In this document: positions 17,694 through 26,266 of the stretch, piece after piece
How the letters are laid out: every line of letters begins with the position of its first letter
Position numbering within the stretch: position 1 is the stretch's first letter
Source of the DNA: DMER64 sp964542305
GTDB taxonomy: Bacteria; Bacteroidota; Bacteroidia; Bacteroidales; UBA932
NCBI GenBank assembly: GCA_964542305.1
Contig: CAZITX010000007.1
Location: 1-64,000, forward strand
Length of the DNA: 64,000 nt
Direction of reading: 5' to 3'
Program-made: the position numbers and the translations under genes
Notes under the pieces: generated by a model
What the model saw: only the letters and a program-made list of their open reading frames with translations
What the model was told of the DNA's origin: nothing
Database searches by the model: none

Positions 17694-18301
17694 AACCTAA
17701 CGTGAAACATTTTATTTTACCGGCACTCATCTTACCACTTTTCACTTTTTTTTCTATCCAACCCGCACGGGCACAGAACGAACAAAAATCCCACACCGAA
17801 CGTTCAAGCATAGGAAACATCATCCATTTTTTCACACAACCCGTTGATTATTCAAAAGATCCGGTGCATCCATCTGAAATTGTTCTACCCCTTGATACAC
17901 TGGATGAAAACGTCACCATTACACCGGAAGATAAGATCCTGGGATATATATGGCAGTCCCAAAGAGAACCCGGAAGAACCCGTTTTGAAAAAGCGGAAGA
18001 CGGAACATACCTGGCCCGTATCACCTGGGTGCCGGAGTCAGAAAGTGAAGCGAATCCCAAAGATTTCAGAAATCCTGATAAAAACCTGCGGGAAAGACCT
18101 TTACTTGGAATGATTTACAGTAGTGGCATTGTTTACGAAGACGGAAAATGGATAGCTCCCTATATGTACCATCCCAATTTCGGAATAACGGCCAGCAAAG
18201 GCGTTTTCTTTTTTAACAAAGACGGGGATCTGATAGTACGGGGCTACAAATGGGGTTTTTCATCTACTGAATGTTACAAACTGGTGGAAGTGATCCGTTG
18301 A
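17690..18301 (+). CDS. Secreted DUF2147 family protein
   Basis: A 203-aa protein with a signal peptide (hydrophobic FILPALILPLFTFFSIQPARA, cleavage before QNEQ). The mature part matches DUF2147: KILGYIWQSQREPGRTRFEK, an RPLLGMIY turn and a C-terminal GYKWGFSSTECYKLV block. Function of the family is unknown; the fold is thought to be a small beta-barrel that could bind lipid-like ligands. It is the last gene of the + strand pigment operon and is coupled by ATGA. Its stop codon directly abuts the stop of the convergent gene with no spacer. Confidence 0.85.
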   Translation: MKPNVKHFILPALILPLFTFFSIQPARAQNEQKSHTERSSIGNIIHFFTQPVDYSKDPVHPSEIVLPLDTLDENVTITPEDKILGYIWQSQREPGRTRFEKAEDGTYLARITWVPESESEANPKDFRNPDKNLRERPLLGMIYSSGIVYEDGKWIAPYMYHPNFGITASKGVFFFNKDGDLIVRGYKWGFSSTECYKLVEVIR

Positions 18302-19222
18302 TCATTGCACAATTAGTGCATTGGCCACCTTTCTGTCTCCCTGATGATCAAACAACCTGTTGTCTGAAGGATGATTCACTGTTTGTACAGGTTGACCGAG
18401 ATTTTTTCTTACACACATGGTGGAAGATCCTCCCCCGTCCAGGTTTATGGCATCCCATGACCTGAGCCATCTCATAATATGCTGCAATTCCTCCATGGTC
18501 ATTCCGGCAGCTTCATGTGCCCTTCCGTCAACCACTACAAGAATTACCCTGCCACTCTTTCTGATACCGACGGCTGTACGCGGATGACGTGCCAGATTGA
18601 AATTGTTGGTTAACAACGGTTCATCCTGTCCCCGGATACGTAAAACCGGACCGGAAGATAAAACATCTTCTCCTGTCAGTGTTTGTTCCCATCCATTTGT
18701 CTGACTTTGGGTCATCAGCGTGTCGGGAACCTTGTGAACGGATAACCGGCCTTTTTCTGATACAACAAGGCATCCTGATTGGTGGTAAGACCTTAACCCT
18801 TCCTCATTCAATCTGTTTGGTGCCAGCTCGTTGTAATCCACACGTAAATAACTGACGGATTTCCAGGGGGCATCCCAGGCAAAAAAGGATCCGTTGATCC
18901 CGGCAAGTGCATCTGCATATGCTACAAAATCCCTGGTCAGCACCAATGTTGTATCTGCCACTATGTCAAAACGGAAATTATTACGGACCGTTAATACGGA
19001 AACGTATTGATTTGAGTTAAAAAGAGAACTGTCCGAAAAAGCACATTGCCGCAGAATGATGCCTCCAAAATGTATGAGTTTTGTATCCCATGGTGCTTCA
19101 GCAAATGCAAGTGAATCTTTCTGAAGTGAAGTCAGGCTGTCTGACTGCTGAATTTCCCGGGAAAATGAAAAAGAAGGATACAAAAAGAATAACAACAAAA
19201 GCAAAAAGAATCTCCTGTTCAT
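18302..19222 (-). CDS. Secreted phosphodiester glycosidase (NAGPA-domain) family protein
   Basis: A 306-aa exported protein. The N-terminus RRFFLLLLLFFLYPSFSFS is a clear signal peptide. The domain matches the phosphodiester glycosidase/NAGPA family (PF09992): NGSFFAWDAPWKSVSYL, HPRTAVGIRKSGRVILVVVDGR and the hallmark AINLDGGGSSTMCVR near the C-terminus. Related proteins cleave GlcNAc-phosphodiester linkages or bind glycans. A role on teichoic-type or exopolysaccharide phosphodiesters is possible. It stands alone on the minus strand between two + operons. Confidence 0.87.
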   Translation of the reverse strand: MNRRFFLLLLLFFLYPSFSFSREIQQSDSLTSLQKDSLAFAEAPWDTKLIHFGGIILRQCAFSDSSLFNSNQYVSVLTVRNNFRFDIVADTTLVLTRDFVAYADALAGINGSFFAWDAPWKSVSYLRVDYNELAPNRLNEEGLRSYHQSGCLVVSEKGRLSVHKVPDTLMTQSQTNGWEQTLTGEDVLSSGPVLRIRGQDEPLLTNNFNLARHPRTAVGIRKSGRVILVVVDGRAHEAAGMTMEELQHIMRWLRSWDAINLDGGGSSTMCVRKNLGQPVQTVNHPSDNRLFDHQGDRKVANALIVQ

Positions 19223-19234
19223 AATGCAAATCTT

Positions 19235-19242
19235 TATATTTG
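19235..19242 (+). promoter_or_regulatory. Bacteroidota-type -7 box for DUF2461 operon
   Basis: TATATTTG matches the TAnnTTTG -7 consensus of the Bacteroidota primary sigma factor and lies 18 bases before the DUF2461 start in a 38-base divergent gap. A clear -33 TTTG is not seen. Confidence 0.6.
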
Positions 19243-19260
19243 TTAAAAATACAAAAAACT

Positions 19261-19941
19261 ATGAAACAGGTTGTTGATTTTCTGGCAGAACTGAGTTTGA
19301 ACAACAACAAAGAATGGTTTGACTCCCATAAAGATCAATACCTGAATGCTCTGGAAGTGTTTCATTCATTTACAGAACAACTTATTGACGGGATCGCTTC
19401 TTTTCATAAGGAGATTGTACACCTGACCGTAAAAGATTGTACCTACCGTATTTACAGAGATCTCCGGTTTTCCCCGGATAAGACCCCTTATAAAACACAT
19501 ATGGGGGCTTACATATGTCCCGGAGGTAAAAAATCCGGGTATGCAGGCTATTATTTTCACCTGGAACCGCGCCCGAAAGACATATCATCCAATTATTTTA
19601 TGGCAAGCGGGCTGTGGCATCCATCATCTGATGTTTTAAAAAGCGTAAGGGACGATATCCTTTTTGATGCCAAACCCTACCTTGAATCCGTTCGTAAAGC
19701 GAATGGATGGATCATTGATTACGATGAAGCCCTGAAAAGGGTTCCCCGGGGTTACCCGGCGGATTCTCCACATAAAGATCTTTTCCGCCTCAGGAACCAT
19801 CTTTTGGCACGGAATATGGAAGATAAGTCTGTCTGTGACAAGAATCTGCTAAAAAATGTCTTGTCAGAATTTAAAAAGACTCATACCTTTGTTGCTTTGT
19901 TGAACCGATCCGTAACATATGCCCTCACACCGCAAAATTAA
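19261..19941 (+). CDS. DUF2461 family protein
   Basis: A 226-aa cytoplasmic protein starting at MKQVVDFLAELSLNNNKEW; a seven-residue-longer frame would begin within the promoter. NNKEWFDSHKDQY, YRDLRFSPDKTPYKTHMG and the GYYFHLEP segment are the signature blocks of DUF2461 (TIGR02453), widespread in bacteria and fungi and of unknown function. It overlaps the next gene by 23 bases, forming a three-gene operon with two NAD(P)-dependent enzymes. Confidence 0.88.
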   Translation: MKQVVDFLAELSLNNNKEWFDSHKDQYLNALEVFHSFTEQLIDGIASFHKEIVHLTVKDCTYRIYRDLRFSPDKTPYKTHMGAYICPGGKKSGYAGYYFHLEPRPKDISSNYFMASGLWHPSSDVLKSVRDDILFDAKPYLESVRKANGWIIDYDEALKRVPRGYPADSPHKDLFRLRNHLLARNMEDKSVCDKNLLKNVLSEFKKTHTFVALLNRSVTYALTPQN

Positions 19942-21013
19942 AGCAGGTATCATAGGCTTTGGCCGTATGGGAGAGATGTACCTGAACCAGATGATCAAAA
20001 GTCATCAATGGGAAATACGCGCTGTATGCGACACCGATCCCGATGCCCTGGCCATTGCTGCTAACCTTTCTCCCGAAGGAACCCTGCTGACAGATGATGA
20101 AAACCGGGTTTTTGAAGACCCCGAAATAGAAGTTGTAGTACTGGCAACCCTGGCGGACTCCCGGAAGCAGCATATTTATAAGGCGGTGGAACAATCCAAG
20201 CACGTGATCACAGAAAAACCGCTGGGATCCAATATTGAAGAAGAAAAAGCCGTCCTGGAAAAAATCAGGGATTCCCGGATCATGATCACTGTAAACCTGC
20301 CTTTGAGGACGGCCTGGTACCACAAAACCATTAAGGATTTTATAGCTACCGGGGAAATTGGTGATCTGGCCATAGTCAGGGTGTGCCATATGACTCCCGG
20401 CCTGGCTCCCGGTGAAGGTCACTGGGCTGAAGGACCGCTCTTTCACGATTGCGGAATGCATTATGTAGACATTGCACGCTGGTACGCACAAAGTGAATTT
20501 AAAACATGGAATGCACAGGCCATCCGGATGTGGGATTATAAGGAACCCTGGTGGCTCCAGGCACACGGAACCTTTCAAAACGGTATCGTTTTTGACGTGA
20601 CACAGGGACACGTATACGGACAACTGGCAAAAGACCTTACCCACAACGGGTATGTAGATCTGATAGGAACAAAGGGCATAGCCCGTATGCATCACGATTT
20701 TGTCACTGCTACCGTTGAATTGCACGGGATCACCCGGACCCGGGTCATCAAAAAGCCTTTCGGAGATAAGAACCTGGACATTTTATCCCATATGTTTGCC
20801 CAATCTGTTCTGTCAGGAAAACTGGATCCTGCATTACCACAAGTTGAAGATGCCGTTATAGCCTCTGAGTATGCATGGAAATTTCTGTCAGACGCTTCCA
20901 AACACGATATGCCGGTCCGGGGAGACAAGCAAACACTGGAAGAGATCAGAGAAAGACGCAACAACAAGCGTATAGGCTACGGCTTGTTAAGGAAAAAAAA
21001 GAGAATCCAATAA
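19919..21013 (+). CDS. Gfo/Idh/MocA family NAD(P)-dependent oxidoreductase
   Basis: A 364-aa dehydrogenase. The Rossmann motif GIIGFGRMGEMY is at residues 10-21, VITEKPLGSNIEEE carries the catalytic EKP lysine, and FHDCGMHYVDIARWY is the downstream substrate/catalytic helix with histidine. The family oxidises or reduces sugars, inositols and related polyols; the substrate is unknown. It overlaps the DUF2461 gene by 23 bases and is followed by the SDR gene after one base. Confidence 0.9.
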   Translation: MPSHRKIKAGIIGFGRMGEMYLNQMIKSHQWEIRAVCDTDPDALAIAANLSPEGTLLTDDENRVFEDPEIEVVVLATLADSRKQHIYKAVEQSKHVITEKPLGSNIEEEKAVLEKIRDSRIMITVNLPLRTAWYHKTIKDFIATGEIGDLAIVRVCHMTPGLAPGEGHWAEGPLFHDCGMHYVDIARWYAQSEFKTWNAQAIRMWDYKEPWWLQAHGTFQNGIVFDVTQGHVYGQLAKDLTHNGYVDLIGTKGIARMHHDFVTATVELHGITRTRVIKKPFGDKNLDILSHMFAQSVLSGKLDPALPQVEDAVIASEYAWKFLSDASKHDMPVRGDKQTLEEIRERRNNKRIGYGLLRKKKRIQ

Positions 21014-21014
21014 A

Positions 21015-21755
21015 ATGATTATGAAACGTGCTATCATTACAGGAGCGACATCCGGAATAGGAGCAGAGGTGGCACGGATACTGGCAGCCCAAGGCTGGAA
21101 AGTTGGGATTGCCGGCAGGCGGGAAGCGCTTCTCAAAGAATTAAAGGAAACGGATCCCGGATCATTTGAATATGAAGTGCTGGATGTAACCCGGGAAGAT
21201 GCCCCTGATCGCCTGGCTTCACTGATATCCAAAACCGGAGGCATGGATCTTTATATTCATAGTTCAGGATACGGAATGCTTAACCCGGAACTGGACACGG
21301 AACAACAAATGATCACCCTCAGTACCAATATTACGGGATTTGTCCGGCTAATCAATTTTGCATTTCATTATTTCAGGGACCAGGGACACGGGCACGTTGC
21401 CGCGGTCACATCTGTGGCAGGAACAAGGGGAATGGGCATAAATGCCGCTTATTCTTCTTCCAAACGTTTTCAGATGACATACCTGACTGCATTGGCACAA
21501 TTGTCAGAAAACCGGAATTGCAATATACGCATAACAGACATCCGGCCCGGTTTTGTGAGAACGGCGTTTTTACACCACAAGTATCCCATGTGTATGGGAA
21601 CGCCTTACGTTGCCCGAAAGATAGTCCGTGGACTACTCAAAGGCAAAAGGCGCATGATCATTGACTGGCGTTACCGTTTATTGGTTTTTGTCTGGAAGAT
21701 GATCCCGGAAAGGATATGGGAAAAGATCAATCTGTATAAAATGATCAGGAAGTAA
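21015..21755 (+). CDS. Short-chain dehydrogenase/reductase (classical SDR)
   Basis: A 246-aa classical SDR. TGATSGIGAEVA is the NADP-binding glycine motif, VTSVAGTRGMGINAAYSSSKR holds the catalytic Ser, Tyr and Lys (split here as TSVAG...YSSSK), and DIRPGFVRT is the conserved loop. The C-terminus has a hydrophobic/basic stretch (YRLLVFVWKMIPERI) that may associate with membrane. It could serve as a ketoreductase, including for the nearby polyene pathway, but it sits in a separate operon and its similarity is to generic YdfG/DltE-type SDRs. Its 3' end overlaps the convergent aminotransferase gene by 11 bases. Confidence 0.9.
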   Translation: MIMKRAIITGATSGIGAEVARILAAQGWKVGIAGRREALLKELKETDPGSFEYEVLDVTREDAPDRLASLISKTGGMDLYIHSSGYGMLNPELDTEQQMITLSTNITGFVRLINFAFHYFRDQGHGHVAAVTSVAGTRGMGINAAYSSSKRFQMTYLTALAQLSENRNCNIRITDIRPGFVRTAFLHHKYPMCMGTPYVARKIVRGLLKGKRRMIIDWRYRLLVFVWKMIPERIWEKINLYKMIRK

Positions 21756-22926
21756 TACTCCTGAAGTGACTGTACAAAAGTTCCACGGCTTTCTCAAGGA
21801 CGGAACGCGGACAAGCTACATTCAGTCGCATAAATCCTTCCCCTCCCGGGCCAAACATGGCACCGTCGTTCAGCGCCAGACCGGCACCGGTAAAAAATCC
21901 GGGAATATCACGAATACCTGCCTCTTTTAGCCCTCTGCAGTCAAGCCAAACCAGGAATGAAGCCTGGGGTGCCGATGCTTTGATCCCGGGAATCAGACGG
22001 GGGATTTCCCCAATTACATAATTGATATTATTCTCTATGTATTCAAGCATCTGTTCCCTCCATTGATTTCCTTGTGTATAAGCAGCCTTCGTGGCAACAG
22101 TGGCAACAAAAGGGGCTTCGTTCAATTCGTTGGCATACAAGAAATCGTAAAAACCTTTGCGCAGTTGCGGATTAGGAACAACGGCATAAGAACTGACCAA
22201 TCCGGCCATATTGAACGTTTTTGAAGGTGCATTGAAAACGATACCTATCTGCTCGGCTTCCCTGGATACTGTAGTAAAAGGAATGTGTTTGTTCCCGAAA
22301 AGTGCCATATCTGCATGTATTTCATCCGATATTACGGTAACATGGTATTTATAACACAAAGCGGACAGCGTGGTTAAAGTTTCCCTGTCCCATACAGTAC
22401 CACCGGGATTATGAGGGTTGGACAAAATCAGCATAGGACACCTCCTTCGTTTCAGTATATCTTCCAATTGATTGAAATCCATACTATATCGTGTTCCGTT
22501 CCATAACAATTGATTATTCACCACTACCCTGCCGTTCCTTTCGGTAACCAACCGGAACGGGTGATAAACGGGCGGTTGAATGATAACGGAATCTCCTTTT
22601 CCCGTAAAATGATGCATAGCCAGACCTATCCCCTTGACTATCCCGGGAATAAAAGTAAGCCATTCCTTTTCTATTTCCCATGCGTGCAGGTATTTGAGCC
22701 AGTTAATTATGGATTGCCAGAAATCAGCGGGAGGGTAAGTATACCCGTAAACCGGATGTTTAAATCTTTCCTCCAGTGCTTTACGAATAAAATCCGGTGT
22801 TTCAAAATCCATATCGGCCACCCACAACGGAAGGAGGTCTTCCCTGCCGAAAAGTGCTTTCAGTTTTCCCAACTTAACCGTATCTGTTCCTGATCTGTCA
22901 ATAATGGTGTTAAAATCGTATTTCAT
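21745..22926 (-). CDS. PatB/MalY family PLP-dependent C-S lyase/aminotransferase
   Basis: A 393-aa fold-type I PLP enzyme starting at MKYDFNTIIDRSGTDTVK; the longer frame upstream overlaps the preceding gene and is unlikely. PLWVADMDFETP is the hallmark of the PatB/MalY group, SNPHNPGGTVW and ISDEIHADM are cofactor-binding loops, and the PLP lysine is K236 in NAPSKTFNMAG. Family members are cystathionine beta-lyases or aminotransferases. Its ATG overlaps the MurU-like stop, making it the last gene of the peptidoglycan-salvage operon. That link suggests handling of an amino acid released from peptides, which is inference. Confidence 0.9.
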   Translation of the reverse strand: MKYDFNTIIDRSGTDTVKLGKLKALFGREDLLPLWVADMDFETPDFIRKALEERFKHPVYGYTYPPADFWQSIINWLKYLHAWEIEKEWLTFIPGIVKGIGLAMHHFTGKGDSVIIQPPVYHPFRLVTERNGRVVVNNQLLWNGTRYSMDFNQLEDILKRRRCPMLILSNPHNPGGTVWDRETLTTLSALCYKYHVTVISDEIHADMALFGNKHIPFTTVSREAEQIGIVFNAPSKTFNMAGLVSSYAVVPNPQLRKGFYDFLYANELNEAPFVATVATKAAYTQGNQWREQMLEYIENNINYVIGEIPRLIPGIKASAPQASFLVWLDCRGLKEAGIRDIPGFFTGAGLALNDGAMFGPGGEGFMRLNVACPRSVLEKAVELLYSHFRSITS

Positions 22927-23666
22927 ATAACTGTATTTCGCAACGTTCCGGGTTTGCCTATGTCCGTGATCTGCAGTTCCGGGATATTCACTCCGCGAAC
23001 CACTCCTTTTGAAGCAGCCCATAAATAAAAATCAATTACAGAAAAAACATCCGGCCACTGATCCATCAACTCCAGGATACGGGGAGAAACCAGATGAATT
23101 CCTGTAAAAGCCCTCATATGGTATTCTTCATCAGGCGAATGGCCTTCAACCCATTTTGTCCGGCCGTCCTTCCTATTGATCCATCCTGCCAGGTTCCATT
23201 GCCTGTCAAAGAGCAATTGCCTGGAAGTTTCCCTTTTGCTTACCGGCAAAGTTGCCAGATGCAAGGCGGGATGGTGCTGCCTGAAAAATCCGGCCAGATC
23301 CAGATCGGATAAAATATCCACATTGTGTATCAAAACAGGCTCACCCGGATTGAATAGGGAGCGTGCTTTACGGATTGCCCCGCCGGTATCCAGCAAGAGG
23401 TCGCTTTCATCGGAAATGCATATTCGCATAGGAAAACCGTTGTTTTCCAGGTAATCGCTGATAAATGCTTTTACCTGCCCGGCAAAATGATGTACATTGA
23501 CCACGACTCTTGTAAAGCCGTACTGCCTCATTTTTTCCAGCTGGATCTCCAGGAGGGGCTTTTCATCACCCCCTTCGATCGGCAGGGGTACAAGGGCTTT
23601 AGGTATTTTATCTGTAATGGGTCGCAAACGGGTACCCAGACCCGCAGCAAGGATCATGGCCTGCAT
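22923..23666 (-). CDS. murU: MurU-like sugar-1-phosphate nucleotidyltransferase
   Basis: A 247-aa nucleotidyltransferase with the N-terminal pyrophosphorylase motif MILAAGLGTRLRPITDKIPKAL, split here as GLGTRLRP (binding loop) and PKALVP (catalytic lysine). LIHNVDILSDLDL carries the metal-binding aspartate. It directly follows a sugar-kinase gene related to AmgK. In Pseudomonas, AmgK makes MurNAc-1-phosphate and MurU converts it to UDP-MurNAc, bypassing the fosfomycin-sensitive MurA step. The whole operon concerns muropeptide uptake and cleavage, which supports MurU over a generic nucleotidyltransferase, but substrate specificity is inferred. Confidence 0.8.
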   Translation of the reverse strand: MQAMILAAGLGTRLRPITDKIPKALVPLPIEGGDEKPLLEIQLEKMRQYGFTRVVVNVHHFAGQVKAFISDYLENNGFPMRICISDESDLLLDTGGAIRKARSLFNPGEPVLIHNVDILSDLDLAGFFRQHHPALHLATLPVSKRETSRQLLFDRQWNLAGWINRKDGRTKWVEGHSPDEEYHMRAFTGIHLVSPRILELMDQWPDVFSVIDFYLWAASKGVVRGVNIPELQITDIGKPGTLRNTVI

Positions 23667-23677
23667 AAGCAGAATAT

Positions 23678-25093
23678 TTAAAGATCTGTTTCCAATTCCA
23701 ACTCACGGTGGTATAAACGTACCATGACGTCGTATTTCTTGGCCAGGTATTCAGCCATATGACGGGCACAGTAGACCGAACGGTGTTGCCCTCCGGTACA
23801 TCCGAAGCAACACATCAGGTGAGAGAATTTTCTTTCAATGTATCGTTGAACATGGGTATCCATAAGTGAATAGGCATGATCCAGGAACCCCTGCACTCCA
23901 CCATCTTCTTCCATAAAACGAATCACCTGCGGATCTTCACCCGTAAAATGGCGGTAATGCTCAAATTTCCCCGGATTTTCCAGCCCGCGACAGTCAAATA
24001 CGTACCCCCCGCCGTTACCGCTCTGATCGTTGGGAATACCCTTTTTGTAGGCAAAACTGCAAACGGTGATCTGAAGTTTACGCTCCCGGTCCATATCCGA
24101 ATATTGCCTCATTTCAGTCAATTCTTCCAGCAGGGCCGAGAGGTAAGGATATTCGGTAAAAGGTTCTTTCAATAATTTGCGCAGATTGTCTATGGCATAA
24201 GGTACGCTTTGCAGAAAATGTGGCTTTTTCTCAAAATAGCCCCGGAACCCGTATGCGCCCAACACCTGGAGGGTTCGGAAAAGCACAAAATGACGCAATT
24301 GCTTGTTGAAATATTTATCATCTACCGGAAAATACTCTCTGAGGGCCTGCAGGTACCTGGCCAGCATTTCCTCTTTCAGTTCTTCGGAATAATTGGCTTT
24401 TGCCTGCCAAATGAAAGAAGCTACGTCGTAATAAATTGGACCTTTTCTTCCGCCCTGGAAATCAATAAAATAAGGGTTTCCATCCACCAACATCACATTC
24501 CTGGCCTGGAAATCCCGGTATAAGAAGGTCTCCGAAGCGTTACGCAACAGGATCCGGGACATTTCCCTGAAATCATCTTCCAGTTTCACCTCGCTGAATT
24601 CCAGTCCGGTAGCCTTTAAAAAACAGTATTTGAAATAATTAAGATCAAAAGAGATCATCCGTTCATCAAACTCCGGTTGCGGATAACAAACCCCGAAATC
24701 CAACTCTTCGGCTCCCTTGAACTGGATAGACGGAAGTGCCTCTATAACCTTGAATAACAACTCTTTTTCACGAGCATCGTAGTTTCCGCGTTCCCTTCCG
24801 TTTTCAACGGAATTGTACAGGGTGATGTCTCCCAGATCCTGCTGCAGGTAACAGGAATAATCGCGGCTGTGACAATAGACACGCGGAACGGGCAGGCCTT
24901 GCTGAAAAAAATGTTCCGCAATGGCAATAAAAGCCTTGTTTTCTTCCTTACACGTACCTATTGTGCCAATGAGGGTTTCTTTTTCACCTTCCATTCTGAA
25001 ATATCGCCGATTGCTGCCCGATGAAGGCAGTTCGGTTACAGATCTGGCAGCAAAACCTGTATAGGATTTAAACAGAGATTCAAGTTGTTTCAT
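23678..25093 (-). CDS. amgK: AmgK-like amino-sugar kinase fused to RapZ C-terminal domain
   Basis: A 471-aa two-domain protein starting at MKQLESLFKSY; the longer frame begins inside the GH18 gene. Residues about 1-325 are an aminoglycoside-phosphotransferase-like kinase: SSGSNRRYFR loop, LYRDFQARNVML (192-199 hold the Brenner-type D and N) and FIDFQGGRKGP (metal-binding D211), as in AmgK (MurNAc/GlcNAc anomeric kinase). Residues about 339-471 match the RapZ C-terminal domain, including GCTGGQHRSV (431-440). In E. coli that domain of RapZ senses glucosamine-6-phosphate. The fusion suggests kinase activity tuned by an amino-sugar metabolite. The following gene encodes a MurU-like enzyme. Confidence 0.87.
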   Translation of the reverse strand: MKQLESLFKSYTGFAARSVTELPSSGSNRRYFRMEGEKETLIGTIGTCKEENKAFIAIAEHFFQQGLPVPRVYCHSRDYSCYLQQDLGDITLYNSVENGRERGNYDAREKELLFKVIEALPSIQFKGAEELDFGVCYPQPEFDERMISFDLNYFKYCFLKATGLEFSEVKLEDDFREMSRILLRNASETFLYRDFQARNVMLVDGNPYFIDFQGGRKGPIYYDVASFIWQAKANYSEELKEEMLARYLQALREYFPVDDKYFNKQLRHFVLFRTLQVLGAYGFRGYFEKKPHFLQSVPYAIDNLRKLLKEPFTEYPYLSALLEELTEMRQYSDMDRERKLQITVCSFAYKKGIPNDQSGNGGGYVFDCRGLENPGKFEHYRHFTGEDPQVIRFMEEDGGVQGFLDHAYSLMDTHVQRYIERKFSHLMCCFGCTGGQHRSVYCARHMAEYLAKKYDVMVRLYHRELELETDL

Positions 25094-25097
25094 AGTA

Positions 25098-25105
25098 CAA
25101 AAATA
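25098..25105 (-). promoter_or_regulatory. Possible internal -7 box before kinase gene
   Basis: On the minus strand this reads TATTTTTG, matching TAnnTTTG, five bases before the kinase start in the 34-base gap after the GH18 gene. A transcript from it would be nearly leaderless. No -33 element is convincing. Confidence 0.35.
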
Positions 25106-25127
25106 CAGAAAAAGTTTGACAACGCCT

Positions 25128-26255
25128 CTAAGAGGCGGGCTGCATGACCGCATTCCACATGGCCTTCCTGAGCGAACCGCCGGCATCATCCCCGTGATAC
25201 ATCCAGCACATCATACCTTTCATACCCTGCGACAACAGCCATGATCCTTTAATGGCAATACTTGCGGCATTGTCGTATCCGCAATAAAAGGCTCCTGTAC
25301 TGATCCTTGTCACGTAAGGAACGGAAGCCGTGGGATCCCAGTTATTTTTATTATATAACGATGGATCCAGGTTGTTTATCTGCCTGTATGTCAATGCCGA
25401 GGGACTGGAAGCGAAGGATATGCGCCCGTAAAAAGGAATACCAAGCACCATTTTTGAAACCGGGAACCCGGCTGCCTTGTAGGCATTCAGGGTACGTGCG
25501 CAATCCCAATAAGCGCGCGGATCATTCAATGCCGAGTGGTGGTGCGGCGCCGCATCCATATCGTACGTCATCACGTTCACAAAATCCACGTAAGGTTCAA
25601 CAGCTGCCAGATCTATGTACCGGCTTTCCCCGTTTTTGTGCTTCACATCCATGACGTACCCCGGAAAAGTGATCAGGTAATCCTTGCCGAGTGTTTCGCG
25701 CAGCTGCCGCATTAAAAGTACGTGATTTTGCGTGTCGGCCAGCGGGTCGCAGGCGTGTCCGCTCCAGGAGATGCCGGGAAATTCCCAGCCAATGTCCACG
25801 CCGTCGATCCCCCATTGCTGCAGAAATTCCAGGCAATCCAGGGCAAATGCCTTCCGGCCTTCTTCCGAGCTGCTCAGGGCGGAAAAACCGCCTCCCTGTG
25901 CGTTGTCCTTGTTGGATACGGTATGCGTGAAAGCGATCAATATTTTCAAATCGGGATGCGATTTTTTCAGGGCTGCAACGTCTGCAAAGCGGGATTCATC
26001 TCCCTGCAGGCGAAATGCACGGTATTGCCCGTTGACCACGTACAACTCGGCAAAGGCATAACAAATGTGCGTTAAAAGCGAAGGATCCGGTATCCCGCTG
26101 CTGTAATACGTTACGTAGGACAAGGCAACGCGACCTTCAATACGTGCGGCAGGAATAAAAATTTCTTCCTCTTCAGGTTCCGGACCGGGAGGATCCGGTT
26201 TTTTTTCACAGGAGAAAACCAGCAAAAACAGCAACAGGTAAAGATACCTTTTCAT
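25128..26255 (-). CDS. GH18 family lipoprotein (chitinase/endo-GlcNAc-ase fold)
   Basis: A 375-aa lipoprotein: LLLFLLVFSC ends in a lipobox with C16, followed by an acidic proline-rich linker (about 20-32). The TIM barrel matches GH18: ALSYVTYYSSGIPD, LKILIAFTHTVSN and the catalytic strand GIDGVDIGWEFPG. The acid/base E158 is kept, but the usual DxDxE middle aspartate is glycine (G156). VNVMTYDMDAAPHHHS is the MxYD strand with the conserved tyrosine and aspartate. Its neighbours suggest it acts on peptidoglycan-derived glycans at the outer membrane or periplasm rather than on chitin. Activity is uncertain because of the motif change. Confidence 0.87.
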   Translation of the reverse strand: MKRYLYLLLFLLVFSCEKKPDPPGPEPEEEEIFIPAARIEGRVALSYVTYYSSGIPDPSLLTHICYAFAELYVVNGQYRAFRLQGDESRFADVAALKKSHPDLKILIAFTHTVSNKDNAQGGGFSALSSSEEGRKAFALDCLEFLQQWGIDGVDIGWEFPGISWSGHACDPLADTQNHVLLMRQLRETLGKDYLITFPGYVMDVKHKNGESRYIDLAAVEPYVDFVNVMTYDMDAAPHHHSALNDPRAYWDCARTLNAYKAAGFPVSKMVLGIPFYGRISFASSPSALTYRQINNLDPSLYNKNNWDPTASVPYVTRISTGAFYCGYDNAASIAIKGSWLLSQGMKGMMCWMYHGDDAGGSLRKAMWNAVMQPAS

Positions 26256-26266
26256 GTGAGATCATA

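Noticed and set aside
19925..20725. 266-codon minus-strand open frame opposite the Gfo/Idh/MocA gene
   Set aside because: It lies wholly antisense to a well-supported gene, has no recognisable domain, and is a codon-bias shadow. The same holds for long antisense frames at 11607-12275, 35120-35761, 52797-53483 and 55014-55721.
21015..21755. SDR as the missing ketoreductase of the polyene cluster
   Set aside because: It belongs to a separate operon with DUF2461 and Gfo/Idh genes and looks like a generic SDR; the link is too weak to assign.
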